A DNA stretch of 37,776 nt from Desulfobacula sp. (GTDB lineage: Bacteria > Desulfobacterota > Desulfobacteria > Desulfobacterales > Desulfobacteraceae): positions 1 to 37,776 of the forward strand of contig VMSR01000165.1 of NCBI GenBank assembly GCA_013792075.1, given 5' to 3'. The notes below the pieces were generated by a model, which worked only from the letters and a program-made list of their open reading frames with translations, was not told where the DNA came from and searched no databases. The position numbers were made by a program, and so were the translations under genes. Position 1 is the first letter of the stretch, and each line of letters starts with the position of its first letter. Shown here piece by piece: positions 25,221-33,132 of this stretch.

Positions 25221-25345
25221 TGCATGCAAGTCAAAAAGCCTGTTTTGACGGCTATGTAAATAAAGGGGCGGAGCCATATGCAAAAAAAACAGAAAGGTTG
25301 TTTTTTCCCAATGGATCTGTGGCAGTATTTCATCAGAGGATACGT

Positions 25346-26374
25346 ATGAAAATCAAAGAGCTGGCGCAATTGAGTGATGAAATAAAGGCGTTGAAGCTGG
25401 CAGGGAAAAAAATTGTCCATTGCCATGGTGTTTTTGATCTGCTCCATATCGGTCATATCCGTTATCTTCGGCAGGCAGGTACCTTTGGGGATGTGTTGGT
25501 TGTTACGGTGACCCCGGACCAGTTTGTCGATAAAGGCCCCCACAGGCCTGCCTTTGACGAGAAGTTGAGAGCTGAGGGTATTGCTTCCCTGGGCTGTGTA
25601 GATTTTGTCGCTATCAACAAATGGGCCACTGCAGAAGAAACCCTCCGTGTTTTAAAACCGGATTTTTATGTGAAAGGTGCCGAATTCAAGGACATGGCCT
25701 CTGATATCACCGGCAAGATTGGTCGGGAGGTCGAAGTTGCCAGAACCATCGGCGTTCAAATAGTTTTTGCAGATGATATCATTTTTAGTTCGAGCAATCT
25801 TATCAATCGCTATATGTCTTCCTTCCCTAAAGAGACCCAGGAATATCTTGAAATTTTCAGGGAACGGTATCAACCGGATAAAATATTCACTATAATGGAT
25901 TCAATGGCCTCGATAAAAGTGTTGGTAATCGGGGATACGATCTTGGACGAATATCAATACTGTAGTGCCTTGGGTATCTCTTCGAAAGATCCGACCCTTG
26001 CCTTGCAGTATCATTCCAAGGATCTTTTTGCCGGTGGGGTTCTTGCTGTTGCCAACCACCTTGCCGGGTTCGTGGATAGTGTTCAGCTGACGACTCTTTT
26101 AGGGGAGTCTGAACGGCATGAAGAATTTATCAGGATCCAGCTGGCGGAAAATGTAAACCCGTTTTTCTTTACACACAAAGGCGCACCGACTACGCTTAAA
26201 AAGCGTTTTGTTGATGGGTATTCTTTTAATAAAATGCTGGAAGTCTATGTCATGGATGATTCAGGGCTTCCAGAAGATGAAGATGCGCAGATATGCAACT
26301 GGCTGGTGGACCAGCTTCCCAATTATGACCTGGTGATTGCTGCTGATTTCGGGCATGGGGCCATAAGCGATTGA
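25346..26374 (+). CDS. HldE-like nucleotidyltransferase plus N-part of PfkB kinase, interrupted by TGA
   Basis: The 342-residue product has a cytidylyltransferase-like domain at residues 5-150 (VHCHGVFDLLHIGHIRYLRQA with the HxGH nucleotide motif, VKGAEFKDM) followed at about 185 by the first half of a PfkB/ribokinase-type sugar kinase (VLVIGDTILDEYQYC, LFAGGVLAVANHLAG). In HldE the kinase precedes the nucleotidyltransferase; here the order is reversed. The frame ends at an in-frame TGA (26372-26374) in the middle of the kinase fold, and the rest follows in the same frame. The ATG at 25346 follows AGAGGA at five bases and is preferred over an open start at 25220. A sugar-phosphate kinase and nucleotide-sugar synthesis role is inferred. 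Confidence 0.8.
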   Translation: MKIKELAQLSDEIKALKLAGKKIVHCHGVFDLLHIGHIRYLRQAGTFGDVLVVTVTPDQFVDKGPHRPAFDEKLRAEGIASLGCVDFVAINKWATAEETLRVLKPDFYVKGAEFKDMASDITGKIGREVEVARTIGVQIVFADDIIFSSSNLINRYMSSFPKETQEYLEIFRERYQPDKIFTIMDSMASIKVLVIGDTILDEYQYCSALGISSKDPTLALQYHSKDLFAGGVLAVANHLAGFVDSVQLTTLLGESERHEEFIRIQLAENVNPFFFTHKGAPTTLKKRFVDGYSFNKMLEVYVMDDSGLPEDEDAQICNWLVDQLPNYDLVIAADFGHGAISD

Positions 26375-26857
26375 ATGGTGAAAACCCTAGAGGCCCATGC
26401 GTCTTTTCTATCCGTCAATACCCAGGCCAATGCCGGCAATAGAGGATTTCATACGATTAACAGGTATCAGCGAGCTGATTTCGTTTGCCTGGCCCTTCAT
26501 GAGTTGAACCTTGCCTATCGCAGTAAAGCCGTTAATGAACGGGTGCTGGTGGAAAAGGCTGCCAAGCGGTTAGGATGTCAAAAATTTGTCGTCACCCTTG
26601 GCCGGAGAGGATGCCTTGTGTATCAGCCCGGCAGTATTGTTACTGTTCCCGCCTTTGCCCAGGATGTAGTGGATCGGGTGGGTGCAGGGGATACCTTTTT
26701 TTCGATTGCGTCCCTGGCAGCATATCTTGGCGTTGATTCCGAAATTATCGGTTTTCTGGGCAATGTGGTGGGTGCAGAGGCGGTGCGTGTCATCGGTAAT
26801 CAGAAGTCGATTCAAAAATTGGCAATCAAAAAACATATCACTTCTCTTTTAAAATAA
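26375..26857 (+). CDS. C-terminal part of the PfkB-type kinase, downstream of an in-frame TGA
   Basis: This 160-residue stretch continues the preceding gene in the same frame, beginning with an ATG directly after the TGA (TGAATG). It contains the remainder of the ribokinase fold: FLSVNTQANAGNRGF, KFVVTLGRRGCLVY and the anion-hole/catalytic motif DRVGAGDTF. Because GAGDTF and the rest are intact and no further stops occur, this is either a very recent nonsense mutation, a sequencing error, or a gene whose halves are made by reinitiation or readthrough. On its own it would lack the substrate-binding half and is unlikely to be a working kinase. Confidence 0.7.
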   Translation: MVKTLEAHASFLSVNTQANAGNRGFHTINRYQRADFVCLALHELNLAYRSKAVNERVLVEKAAKRLGCQKFVVTLGRRGCLVYQPGSIVTVPAFAQDVVDRVGAGDTFFSIASLAAYLGVDSEIIGFLGNVVGAEAVRVIGNQKSIQKLAIKKHITSLLK

Positions 26858-26869
26858 TTGGATTTTTGC

Positions 26870-27838
26870 ATGCCTTCAAAATATCCGCAATTTGACAGAT
26901 CGCTTTTAACGCTTAGGCCATTGAATGAACGGCAGCATGATCTATCCCTTGATTGTATCCGTTCTTTAGTGCCTGTTGCCTGTAAACAAAAAGAATTTCA
27001 TGTTGTGGCGGATCGGATACATAGTGCCGTCCATGGTGGTAACGCCGTGGTGTTGATGATGGGGGCCCATGTTTTGCGGGCCGGTGTTCAACCCTATCTC
27101 ATCAGTTTGATGGAGAAAGGGTTGATCAGTTGTATTGCTGTAAACGGTGCGGGTGTTATCCATGATTTTGAGTTTGCCCTAATCGGCGCAACAACAGAGA
27201 GTGTTTCCCATTATATTAAAAAGGGTCGTTTCGGCCTCTGGCAGGAAACCGGAAGGATTAATGAAATTATTATCCAAGGCTCCCGTGGGGGTTTGGGGCT
27301 TGGGGAATCGGTGGGTAAGGTGATTGAGGAAGAAGGGTTCCCCCATAAGGAGATTAGCATACTGGCGGCAGGATATCGCTTGAATATCCCCATTACCGTC
27401 CATATAGGGGTTGGCTATGATATTATCCATGAACATCCCAATTGTGATGGTGCTGCACTGGGAGACACCAGTTATCGGGATTTTCTGATCTTTACCCAGG
27501 TGCTTGACCGGCTGGCGAGAGGTGTTGTGATGAATTTTGGTTCAGCCGTCATGGCCCCCGAGGTTTATCTGAAAGCCCTGGCCATGGTGAGGAATGTGGC
27601 CGCCCGGGAGAATAGAGAAATTTTTGGGTTCACCTCCCTGGTATGCGATCTTGCCAATCTCCCGGAGGCGTGTTCGGCTGAACCGTGCCGTACAGATCCG
27701 CGGTATTATTTCAGGCCCTGGAAAACCATGTTGTCGCGAACCATGGCAGATGGGGGAGAAAGCTTTTATATCAGAGGCGATCATGCTAAAACCATCCCGC
27801 AATTATGGTCCGCTTGTGTGGCCAGAAAATCAATATAA
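26870..27838 (+). CDS. Conserved protein with deoxyhypusine-synthase-like fold (tentative)
   Basis: A 322-residue protein I cannot name with certainty. The central segments GGNAVVLMMGAHVLRAG, MEKGLISCIAVNGAGVIHDFEFAL, and NIPITVHIGVGYDI..DGAALGDTSYRDFLIF have the order and feel of deoxyhypusine synthase (a NAD-binding Rossmann-type enzyme), including the TT/NGAG-HD and DG-LGD blocks. I do not see the WGK-type catalytic lysine of true deoxyhypusine synthase, so another reaction is likely. I favour the ATG at 26870; a TTG at 26858 directly after the preceding stop is possible. Sitting between a sugar kinase and a radical SAM gene, it probably acts on a sugar or its aminated form. Confidence 0.55.
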   Translation: MPSKYPQFDRSLLTLRPLNERQHDLSLDCIRSLVPVACKQKEFHVVADRIHSAVHGGNAVVLMMGAHVLRAGVQPYLISLMEKGLISCIAVNGAGVIHDFEFALIGATTESVSHYIKKGRFGLWQETGRINEIIIQGSRGGLGLGESVGKVIEEEGFPHKEISILAAGYRLNIPITVHIGVGYDIIHEHPNCDGAALGDTSYRDFLIFTQVLDRLARGVVMNFGSAVMAPEVYLKALAMVRNVAARENREIFGFTSLVCDLANLPEACSAEPCRTDPRYYFRPWKTMLSRTMADGGESFYIRGDHAKTIPQLWSACVARKSI

Positions 27839-27862
27839 CCAAAGTATACGGGCAGAAGTATC

Positions 27863-28957
27863 ATGTCAGACAGGTTCAGAATTGACAGTCACAAATTGAT
27901 GTTTCATCCAACCCGAGTCAGTCAATGGCTTGGGGCTGGAAATGACTGGGAAAAATTAAAGAAAATTTACCCGATCTACATGGAACTTTCTCCGTCCGGT
28001 GTGTGCAACCATCGGTGTTCTTTTTGTGCCTTTGACTACATCGGGTATCAAAAAAGGTTCCTTTCATTGGGCAGGTTGCAGCAGATTATTCCTGAAATCG
28101 CCGGTTTGGGGGTAAAAAGCATCCTTTGTTCGGGTGAAGGGGAACCCCTGCTCAACCAAGACATCATTCCCATCACAAAATTAATTCGTGGGTCGGGGAT
28201 AGATGTTGCCTTTGCCAGTAATGCCACCCTTATGGATAAGAAATTTACAGAACGATCTCTCCACCATATCACCTGGTTTAAAGCAAGCATTGCAGCCGGT
28301 ACCAAAGAAAATTATGCAAAAATTCACCATACCAGGGAAAGTGATTTCGGAACGGTTATTCAAAATCTGAAATATGCGGTGTATTGGAAAAATAAACACA
28401 AAATAAATTGTACATTGGGGGCACAGATACTGTTGCTTCCTGAAAATGCAGGTGAAGTTGAAACCCTGGCCAAAATTTGCAGGGATGATATCGGCTTGGA
28501 CTATTTGGTTGTAAAACCTTATTCCCAGCATGGATTGAGCGCAACAGACCGCTATGGAGAACTTGATTATCATCTCTTTGACAAAGAAAAATTGATAAAT
28601 TCGGACTTGAGTTCTGAGAGGTTCTCTTTTATCTGGCGGGAATCAACCATGGAAAAAACATCACAAAAGCGCCAATATGATTTTTGCCGGGCAATTCCCT
28701 TTCTTTACGCTCACATTACTGCCATGGGCGATGTATACGGCTGCAGCTCTTTTCTCGGAAAAGAAAAATTTTGTTACGGCAATATCAATGAATCCAACTT
28801 TCAGGAAATATGGGAAGGTGAAAAACGGCGGCAGAATTATGAGTATATCAAGAATGTAATGGATTGTTCCAAGTGCCGAATCAATTGCCGGATGGATGAA
28901 ATTAATTCATATTTATATGATTTGCACCATCCGGGTGCCCATGTGAATTTTATTTGA
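27863..28957 (+). CDS. Radical SAM protein with SPASM-like C-terminal cluster domain
   Basis: A 364-residue radical SAM enzyme. The 4Fe-4S motif SGVCNHRCSFC (CxxxCxxC) is at about residue 50, the GEGEPLL motif at about 90 and an ASNATLM strand near 115. The C-terminal third has extra cysteines: DFCRAI, GCSSFLG and CSKCRINCRMDEIN, the pattern of SPASM or twitch domains that hold auxiliary clusters. Such enzymes modify peptides or carbohydrates, including sugar dehydrogenation and epimerisation. The context of sugar genes favours a carbohydrate substrate. It starts 24 bases after the preceding gene. The exact reaction cannot be told. Confidence 0.85.
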   Translation: MSDRFRIDSHKLMFHPTRVSQWLGAGNDWEKLKKIYPIYMELSPSGVCNHRCSFCAFDYIGYQKRFLSLGRLQQIIPEIAGLGVKSILCSGEGEPLLNQDIIPITKLIRGSGIDVAFASNATLMDKKFTERSLHHITWFKASIAAGTKENYAKIHHTRESDFGTVIQNLKYAVYWKNKHKINCTLGAQILLLPENAGEVETLAKICRDDIGLDYLVVKPYSQHGLSATDRYGELDYHLFDKEKLINSDLSSERFSFIWRESTMEKTSQKRQYDFCRAIPFLYAHITAMGDVYGCSSFLGKEKFCYGNINESNFQEIWEGEKRRQNYEYIKNVMDCSKCRINCRMDEINSYLYDLHHPGAHVNFI

Positions 28958-28966
28958 TGGTGCTTT

Positions 28967-29608
28967 ATGAATAGACTGATCGGTATTGATTTTGACAACA
29001 CCATTGCCTGTTATAATACCCTGTTTTATAATGAGGGACTTTCTTCTGGTGTTATGGGTCCCAAAACCCCTGTTGATAAAAAAGCGATTCGGGATAATAT
29101 TCTTCTTTGGCATGATGATATTGCATGGCAAAAATTACAGGGAAGGGTTTATGGTCCTGAAATGAAGCGTGCTGAACTGATTGGCGGGGTAAGGGATTTT
29201 ATCCAAATAAGTCGGGCCGTGGGAGATAGGGTCGTCATCATCAGCCATAAAACTGAATTTGCAAATTTTGATCCGACCAAAACCAATTTGAGACAGGCAG
29301 CCCTGGCGTGGATGCATGCGCACAGGCTTTTTGATCAAACAATGAAGGGCTTTTCCACGGAAGACGTATTTTTTGAGGCAACCAGAGCGGATAAAATTGA
29401 TCGTATCAACAAACTGGCCTGTGATTTTTTTATCGACGATCTTGAGGAGGTGCTGTTGGACAACTCCCTTGAAAATTCTGTGACAAAAGTTCTTTTCCAA
29501 AGGAATGTCAGTGCTGCCCCGCCGCCATTAAATGTTTTTGCTTCCTGGGCAGAAATATCTTCTTTTGTGCATGGTGGTGAAGGATTTTCCCGTGAAGACA
29601 ATAGATGA
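28967..29608 (+). CDS. HAD-superfamily phosphatase-like protein
   Basis: A 213-residue HAD-fold hydrolase. Motif I is IGIDFDNTIACYN (nucleophile Asp, with N replacing the second Asp of the usual DxD), motif II is VVIISHK, and motif IV is FFIDDLEEVLLD. A long cap insertion lies between motifs I and II. Phosphatases with DxN lack the usual acid/base Asp, so the catalytic power is uncertain. In sugar clusters such proteins remove phosphates from intermediates, as GmhB does in heptose synthesis. It lies nine bases after the radical SAM gene and overlaps the next gene by 17 bases. Confidence 0.75.
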   Translation: MNRLIGIDFDNTIACYNTLFYNEGLSSGVMGPKTPVDKKAIRDNILLWHDDIAWQKLQGRVYGPEMKRAELIGGVRDFIQISRAVGDRVVIISHKTEFANFDPTKTNLRQAALAWMHAHRLFDQTMKGFSTEDVFFEATRADKIDRINKLACDFFIDDLEEVLLDNSLENSVTKVLFQRNVSAAPPPLNVFASWAEISSFVHGGEGFSREDNR

Positions 29609-30656
29609 AATTCTTTGCAATATGCTCGGGTCAAAAGTAAAAAGAAAAACCGTACTCAATGGCGGACGGAACAGCAGGGTTTTAAAGGTTCAAACAGAGG
29701 ATGACCGCCTATTCGTGACCAAACAATATTTTTTGTCTCCATATGACCATCGGGACCGAATGACAACAGAGTTAAAGGCGATTAGGCTTTTGCAGGCGCA
29801 TAATGTAGACTGCATTCCTTGCCTGGTCGCAGATGACCGGCAAGCAAGGGTCGCGGTTTTGGATTATATTCCGGGCACCCCCGTTGAACCCATTTGCCGG
29901 TTTCATATAGATCAGGCAATCTCCTTTTTGAAAAAGCTAAGGACCATCGGCCTTCAGATTGGCTCTCCTTCAACATTGCCAAGGGCATCGGAGGCTTTTT
30001 TTTCAGCCAACCAGATTGCTGGAAATATTAAAGAGCGGTTTGCAATACTTCAGAATACTCCCCACACCCATCTTCCGGGTCATGCACTTGATGAATTTCT
30101 CCAGAACGATGTCCGCCCGGAATTGAATTTGGCTGTTGATCATTGTGCCGGTATCTTTCAACACAATGATCTTTCCATGGCGGATTCAATTGGCCCGGAA
30201 AAAAGAACCCTGAGTCCATCGGATTTTGGATTTCACAACGCAGTTGAAAGGGAAGATGGGAAACTTTTTTTCCTTGATTTTGAATATTTCGGATGGGATG
30301 ACCCAGCCAAACTGATTTGTGATTTCATTCTTCACCCGGTAATGGGGTTAACCGATGTGATGAAGGCATATTTCTGCCAGAAAGCCCTGGTGATGTTTGA
30401 GGGAGGAAGATCCCTTTCTGTCCGAATCATGGCATTCTATCCTTTGTTTCTTCTAAAATGGTGCCTTATCATACTAAATGAGTTTCTATACTGGGAACAG
30501 GCCCGCCGTCTTTTTGCATATGGTAAGGATACGCTTTACAATGACACGCTTTTGAAACAGCTGAATTTAGCCAAAACATTTTTCTCAGAAAGAAAATTGA
30601 ATTATGAAAAACTCTGCGCTTATATTTCACAATCGGTCCATGGCCGAGGTGCTTGA
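29592..30656 (+). CDS. APH/choline-kinase-fold phosphotransferase-like protein
   Basis: A protein of about 354 residues with the aminoglycoside-phosphotransferase fold. It has an N-lobe with GGRNSRVLKVQTEDDRLFVTKQY, a hinge region near VAVLDYIPGT, and a catalytic loop variant LSPSDFGFHNAV (D and N retained, usual HxD His replaced by Ser) followed by the metal-binding FLDFEYFGWDDPAKLICDF. The likely substrate is a small hydroxyl compound such as a sugar or choline. The GTG at 29592 has AAGGA seven bases upstream; an ATG at 29571 would add seven residues without a Shine-Dalgarno. It overlaps both neighbours, so expression is coupled. It could supply a sugar kinase activity if the PfkB kinase is lost. 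Confidence 0.75.
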   Translation: MKTIDEILCNMLGSKVKRKTVLNGGRNSRVLKVQTEDDRLFVTKQYFLSPYDHRDRMTTELKAIRLLQAHNVDCIPCLVADDRQARVAVLDYIPGTPVEPICRFHIDQAISFLKKLRTIGLQIGSPSTLPRASEAFFSANQIAGNIKERFAILQNTPHTHLPGHALDEFLQNDVRPELNLAVDHCAGIFQHNDLSMADSIGPEKRTLSPSDFGFHNAVEREDGKLFFLDFEYFGWDDPAKLICDFILHPVMGLTDVMKAYFCQKALVMFEGGRSLSVRIMAFYPLFLLKWCLIILNEFLYWEQARRLFAYGKDTLYNDTLLKQLNLAKTFFSERKLNYEKLCAYISQSVHGRGA

Positions 30657-31449
30657 TCCAAGGTCCATTGAACTTCGTAAAAAGATAATCACCGCCCTTG
30701 AACATGGCAGAAGGGGGCATATCGGTGCTTCTTTTTCCCTGGTTGAGATCCTCCGGGTCCTCTATGACAAGATTCTGAAATTTGATGCTGTTGCGCCTTC
30801 CTGGCCGGGGCGGGACCGATGCATTCTCAGCAAGGGGCATGGGTGCCTGGCATTATATGTACTGCTGGCAGAAAAGGGGTTTTTTCCGGAAGAAGCCCTT
30901 TACCATTTTTGTCAGGACGGCGCTCTTCTCGGCGGTCATCCCGATGCCACCAAAATACCGGGGGTTGAGGCCTCCACAGGCAGTCTTGGCCATGGGTTAT
31001 CCATTGGTGTCGGAATGGCCGTAAATGCCGGATATGAAAAATCCGGGGCCAGGGTTTTTGTCATTGCAGGAGATGGGGAATGCAACGAGGGGTCATTATG
31101 GGAGGCTGCCATGGGTGCCGGAAAATATGGCCTGGATAATTTGACGGTTCTGGTGGATTATAATAAGTACCAATCCTACGATACCACAAGTTATGTTCAG
31201 GAACTGGAACCCTTTGCCGATAAATGGCGAAGTTTCGGATTCGGTGTTATTGAAATTAACGGGCATGATGTAACGGAATTGACAGATGTACTTAAACACC
31301 TTCCCCTAAAGAAAGGAAAGCCCTCGGCGATTATTTGCCATACGATTAAGGGCAAGGGAGTCGGATTTGCCGAGAACAATCTGGCATGGCACCACAAAAG
31401 TAAAATTGATTCTGAAATGATAACCCAACTCATGGACGCACTTGGATAA
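30604..31449 (+). CDS. Transketolase N-terminal subunit
   Basis: The thiamine diphosphate-binding half of a split transketolase, about 281 aa. RGHIGASFSLVEILRVLY, LSKGHGCLALYVLL, GGHPDATKIPGVEASTGSLGHGLSIGVGMA and the ThDP/Mg motif VIAGDGECNEGSLWEAA..NLTVLVDYNKYQ are all clear. The C-terminal subunit follows after five bases. Split transketolases inside glycan clusters are thought to act on dedicated ketose or aldose substrates and not on the pentose-phosphate pool. ATG 30604 overlaps the previous gene by 53 bases; ATG 30640 (MAEVLDPRSIELRKK) is an equally plausible start. Confidence 0.9.
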   Translation: MKNSALIFHNRSMAEVLDPRSIELRKKIITALEHGRRGHIGASFSLVEILRVLYDKILKFDAVAPSWPGRDRCILSKGHGCLALYVLLAEKGFFPEEALYHFCQDGALLGGHPDATKIPGVEASTGSLGHGLSIGVGMAVNAGYEKSGARVFVIAGDGECNEGSLWEAAMGAGKYGLDNLTVLVDYNKYQSYDTTSYVQELEPFADKWRSFGFGVIEINGHDVTELTDVLKHLPLKKGKPSAIICHTIKGKGVGFAENNLAWHHKSKIDSEMITQLMDALG

Positions 31450-31454
31450 AAATT

Positions 31455-32378
31455 ATGAGAAAAATGTGTCTGCAAAAAATATTTGAACTGGCGAAAATTG
31501 ACAAGCGTGTTTTTTTCATCGGCTCGGATTTAGGGTTTGAAACCCTCAAAGAATTCAGACAAGAGATACCCGAGCGATTTTTTATGGAAGGCATCAGTGA
31601 GGCCCATGTGATCGGCATGGCGGCCGGACTTGCCCTGGAGGGGAAGGTGACTTACGTGAATACCATTGCCACCTTTATCAGCCGCCGGGCCTTTGAACAA
31701 ATAGCCGTGGATGTTTGTATGCACAACGTCCCGGTTCGAATGATCGGCAATGGCGGCGGCCTGGTGTATGCCCCGTTAGGTTCCACCCACCTTGCCCTTG
31801 AAGATATATCCCTGATGCGGACCCTGCCCAATATGACCATTGTCTGCCCTGCCGATGCGGATGAAATGGCGCGCTTCATGTCGCAAACCCTGGATTATCC
31901 CGGTCCGATTTATATTCGGTTGGCCAAGGGCTACGATCCAATCGTTTCCAAAGAAGAATATGGGTTTGAGATAGGCAAAGGAATTCATTATAAAACAGGG
32001 TGCGATGCTTTATTGGTTACCACGGGTATTACCCTTCAAATTGCCGTCCTGGCGGCTCAACAATTGAAAGAAATCGGGATTGATACGGGCATCCTCCATC
32101 TGCATACGGTGAAACCCCTTGATCATGTGCAATTGCTGGATCTCTGCCAGGAAGTGGCGGCAATTGTTACCATTGAAGAAAATATGCTCAATGGCGGTCT
32201 GGGGAGTGCGGTTGCCGAATGCCTGGCAGAGGCAAACTTTAACCGGGTTAAAAAATTTAAGCGGATAGGTATTCCGGACATTTTTCCGGATTTTTATGGA
32301 TCCCAGGCTGAAATTATGCAGCGCCTGGGGATCAGTCCTGGGGGGGTCGTTGAAACAATAAGGCAATTGTTGCGCTAA
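31455..32378 (+). CDS. Transketolase C-terminal subunit
   Basis: The partner half, 307 aa, carrying the pyrimidine-binding domain with the catalytic Glu region RFFMEGISEAHVIGMAAGLALEGKVTYVNTIATFISRRAFEQI, the GGGLVYAPLGSTHLALEDISLMRTLPNMTIVCPADADEM segment, and the C-terminal domain from about 190 (LLVTTGITLQIAVLAAQ, IVTIEENMLNGGLGSAV). It lies five bases after the N-terminal subunit. The two together would form a full alpha2beta2-type transketolase that moves a two-carbon ketol unit between sugars. Similar split pairs also resemble 1-deoxyxylulose-5-phosphate synthase-like enzymes, so the acceptor is open. Confidence 0.9.
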   Translation: MRKMCLQKIFELAKIDKRVFFIGSDLGFETLKEFRQEIPERFFMEGISEAHVIGMAAGLALEGKVTYVNTIATFISRRAFEQIAVDVCMHNVPVRMIGNGGGLVYAPLGSTHLALEDISLMRTLPNMTIVCPADADEMARFMSQTLDYPGPIYIRLAKGYDPIVSKEEYGFEIGKGIHYKTGCDALLVTTGITLQIAVLAAQQLKEIGIDTGILHLHTVKPLDHVQLLDLCQEVAAIVTIEENMLNGGLGSAVAECLAEANFNRVKKFKRIGIPDIFPDFYGSQAEIMQRLGISPGGVVETIRQLLR

Positions 32379-32444
32379 TAACCGGGCTCCTGTTGTTTTC
32401 ACCGTCATCTTTTTACTGGATATGGACTATAGACATTAACAATT

Positions 32445-33110
32445 ATGGGCAAATTACTCAACATCGTAACACCATTGCATGAATCCACCCGGCGTGATTT
32501 TCTTGAACGCATGATGAACCAGAAAGTTCATTGCATGAAAATTGCAAAACAATATGGGAAAGCCTATTGGGATGGCGACCGCTGCTACGGGTACGGGGGG
32601 TATCGCTACATGCCGGGAAGATGGAAACCGGTTGCCCGGGCATTAATCGAACAATACGGTCTCGGGCCTGGCGCAAACGTATTGGATGTCGGCTGCGGAA
32701 AGGGGTATCTGCTCTATGAAATGCTCTTGCTTGAGCCTGGGTTACAGGTCATTGGATTTGATATTTCCCAACATGGTATAGACGGGTCCAAACAGGAGAT
32801 CCGGCCGTTTCTTTCCATACACAGGGCACAGGACCCCTATCCATTTGATGACAACGCCTTTGATCTTGTGATATCCCTTGGGACACTTCATAACCTGCGG
32901 TTATTTGATTTGAAGACAGCGCTCCAGGAGATTGAAAGGGTCGGAAAACAGGCCTATGTGATGCTGGAAAGCTATCGGAATGAAAAAGAACTTTTTAACC
33001 TGCAATGCTGGGCCTTGACTGCGGAAACCTTTCTTGACAAAGAGGAATGGGAATGGCTGTATGATCATTTCGGTTATACCGGTGACTATGAGTTTATTTA
33101 TTTTTTATGA
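32445..33110 (+). CDS. Class I SAM-dependent methyltransferase
   Basis: A 221-residue methyltransferase with motif I NVLDVGCGKGYLLYEML (about residue 80), the acidic VIGFDISQHGID, and motif IV/post-I LVISLGTLHNLRLFDLKTALQEIERVGKQAYVMLESYR. The N-terminal 70 residues (HESTRRDFLERMMNQKVHCMKIAKQYGKAYWDGDRCYGYGGYRYMPGR) are Tyr- and Gly-rich and may bind a particular substrate. This region resembles sugar-modifying enzymes in surface-glycan clusters. It lies 66 bases after the transketolase pair without a visible Shine-Dalgarno, so expression may be weak or driven from an internal promoter. Confidence 0.82.
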   Translation: MGKLLNIVTPLHESTRRDFLERMMNQKVHCMKIAKQYGKAYWDGDRCYGYGGYRYMPGRWKPVARALIEQYGLGPGANVLDVGCGKGYLLYEMLLLEPGLQVIGFDISQHGIDGSKQEIRPFLSIHRAQDPYPFDDNAFDLVISLGTLHNLRLFDLKTALQEIERVGKQAYVMLESYRNEKELFNLQCWALTAETFLDKEEWEWLYDHFGYTGDYEFIYFL

Positions 33111-33132
33111 GATTGATTAAGGCGGTATTAAA

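Noticed and set aside
25160-25543. 127-codon open frame on the minus strand across the gap before the HldE-like gene
   Set aside because: It overlaps the start of a well-supported domain on the other strand and shows no family features.
26372-26374. Selenocysteine codon in the kinase
   Set aside because: No convincing stem-loop immediately downstream by eye and no functional reason for Sec here; a mutation, an error or a split gene is simpler. Not excluded.
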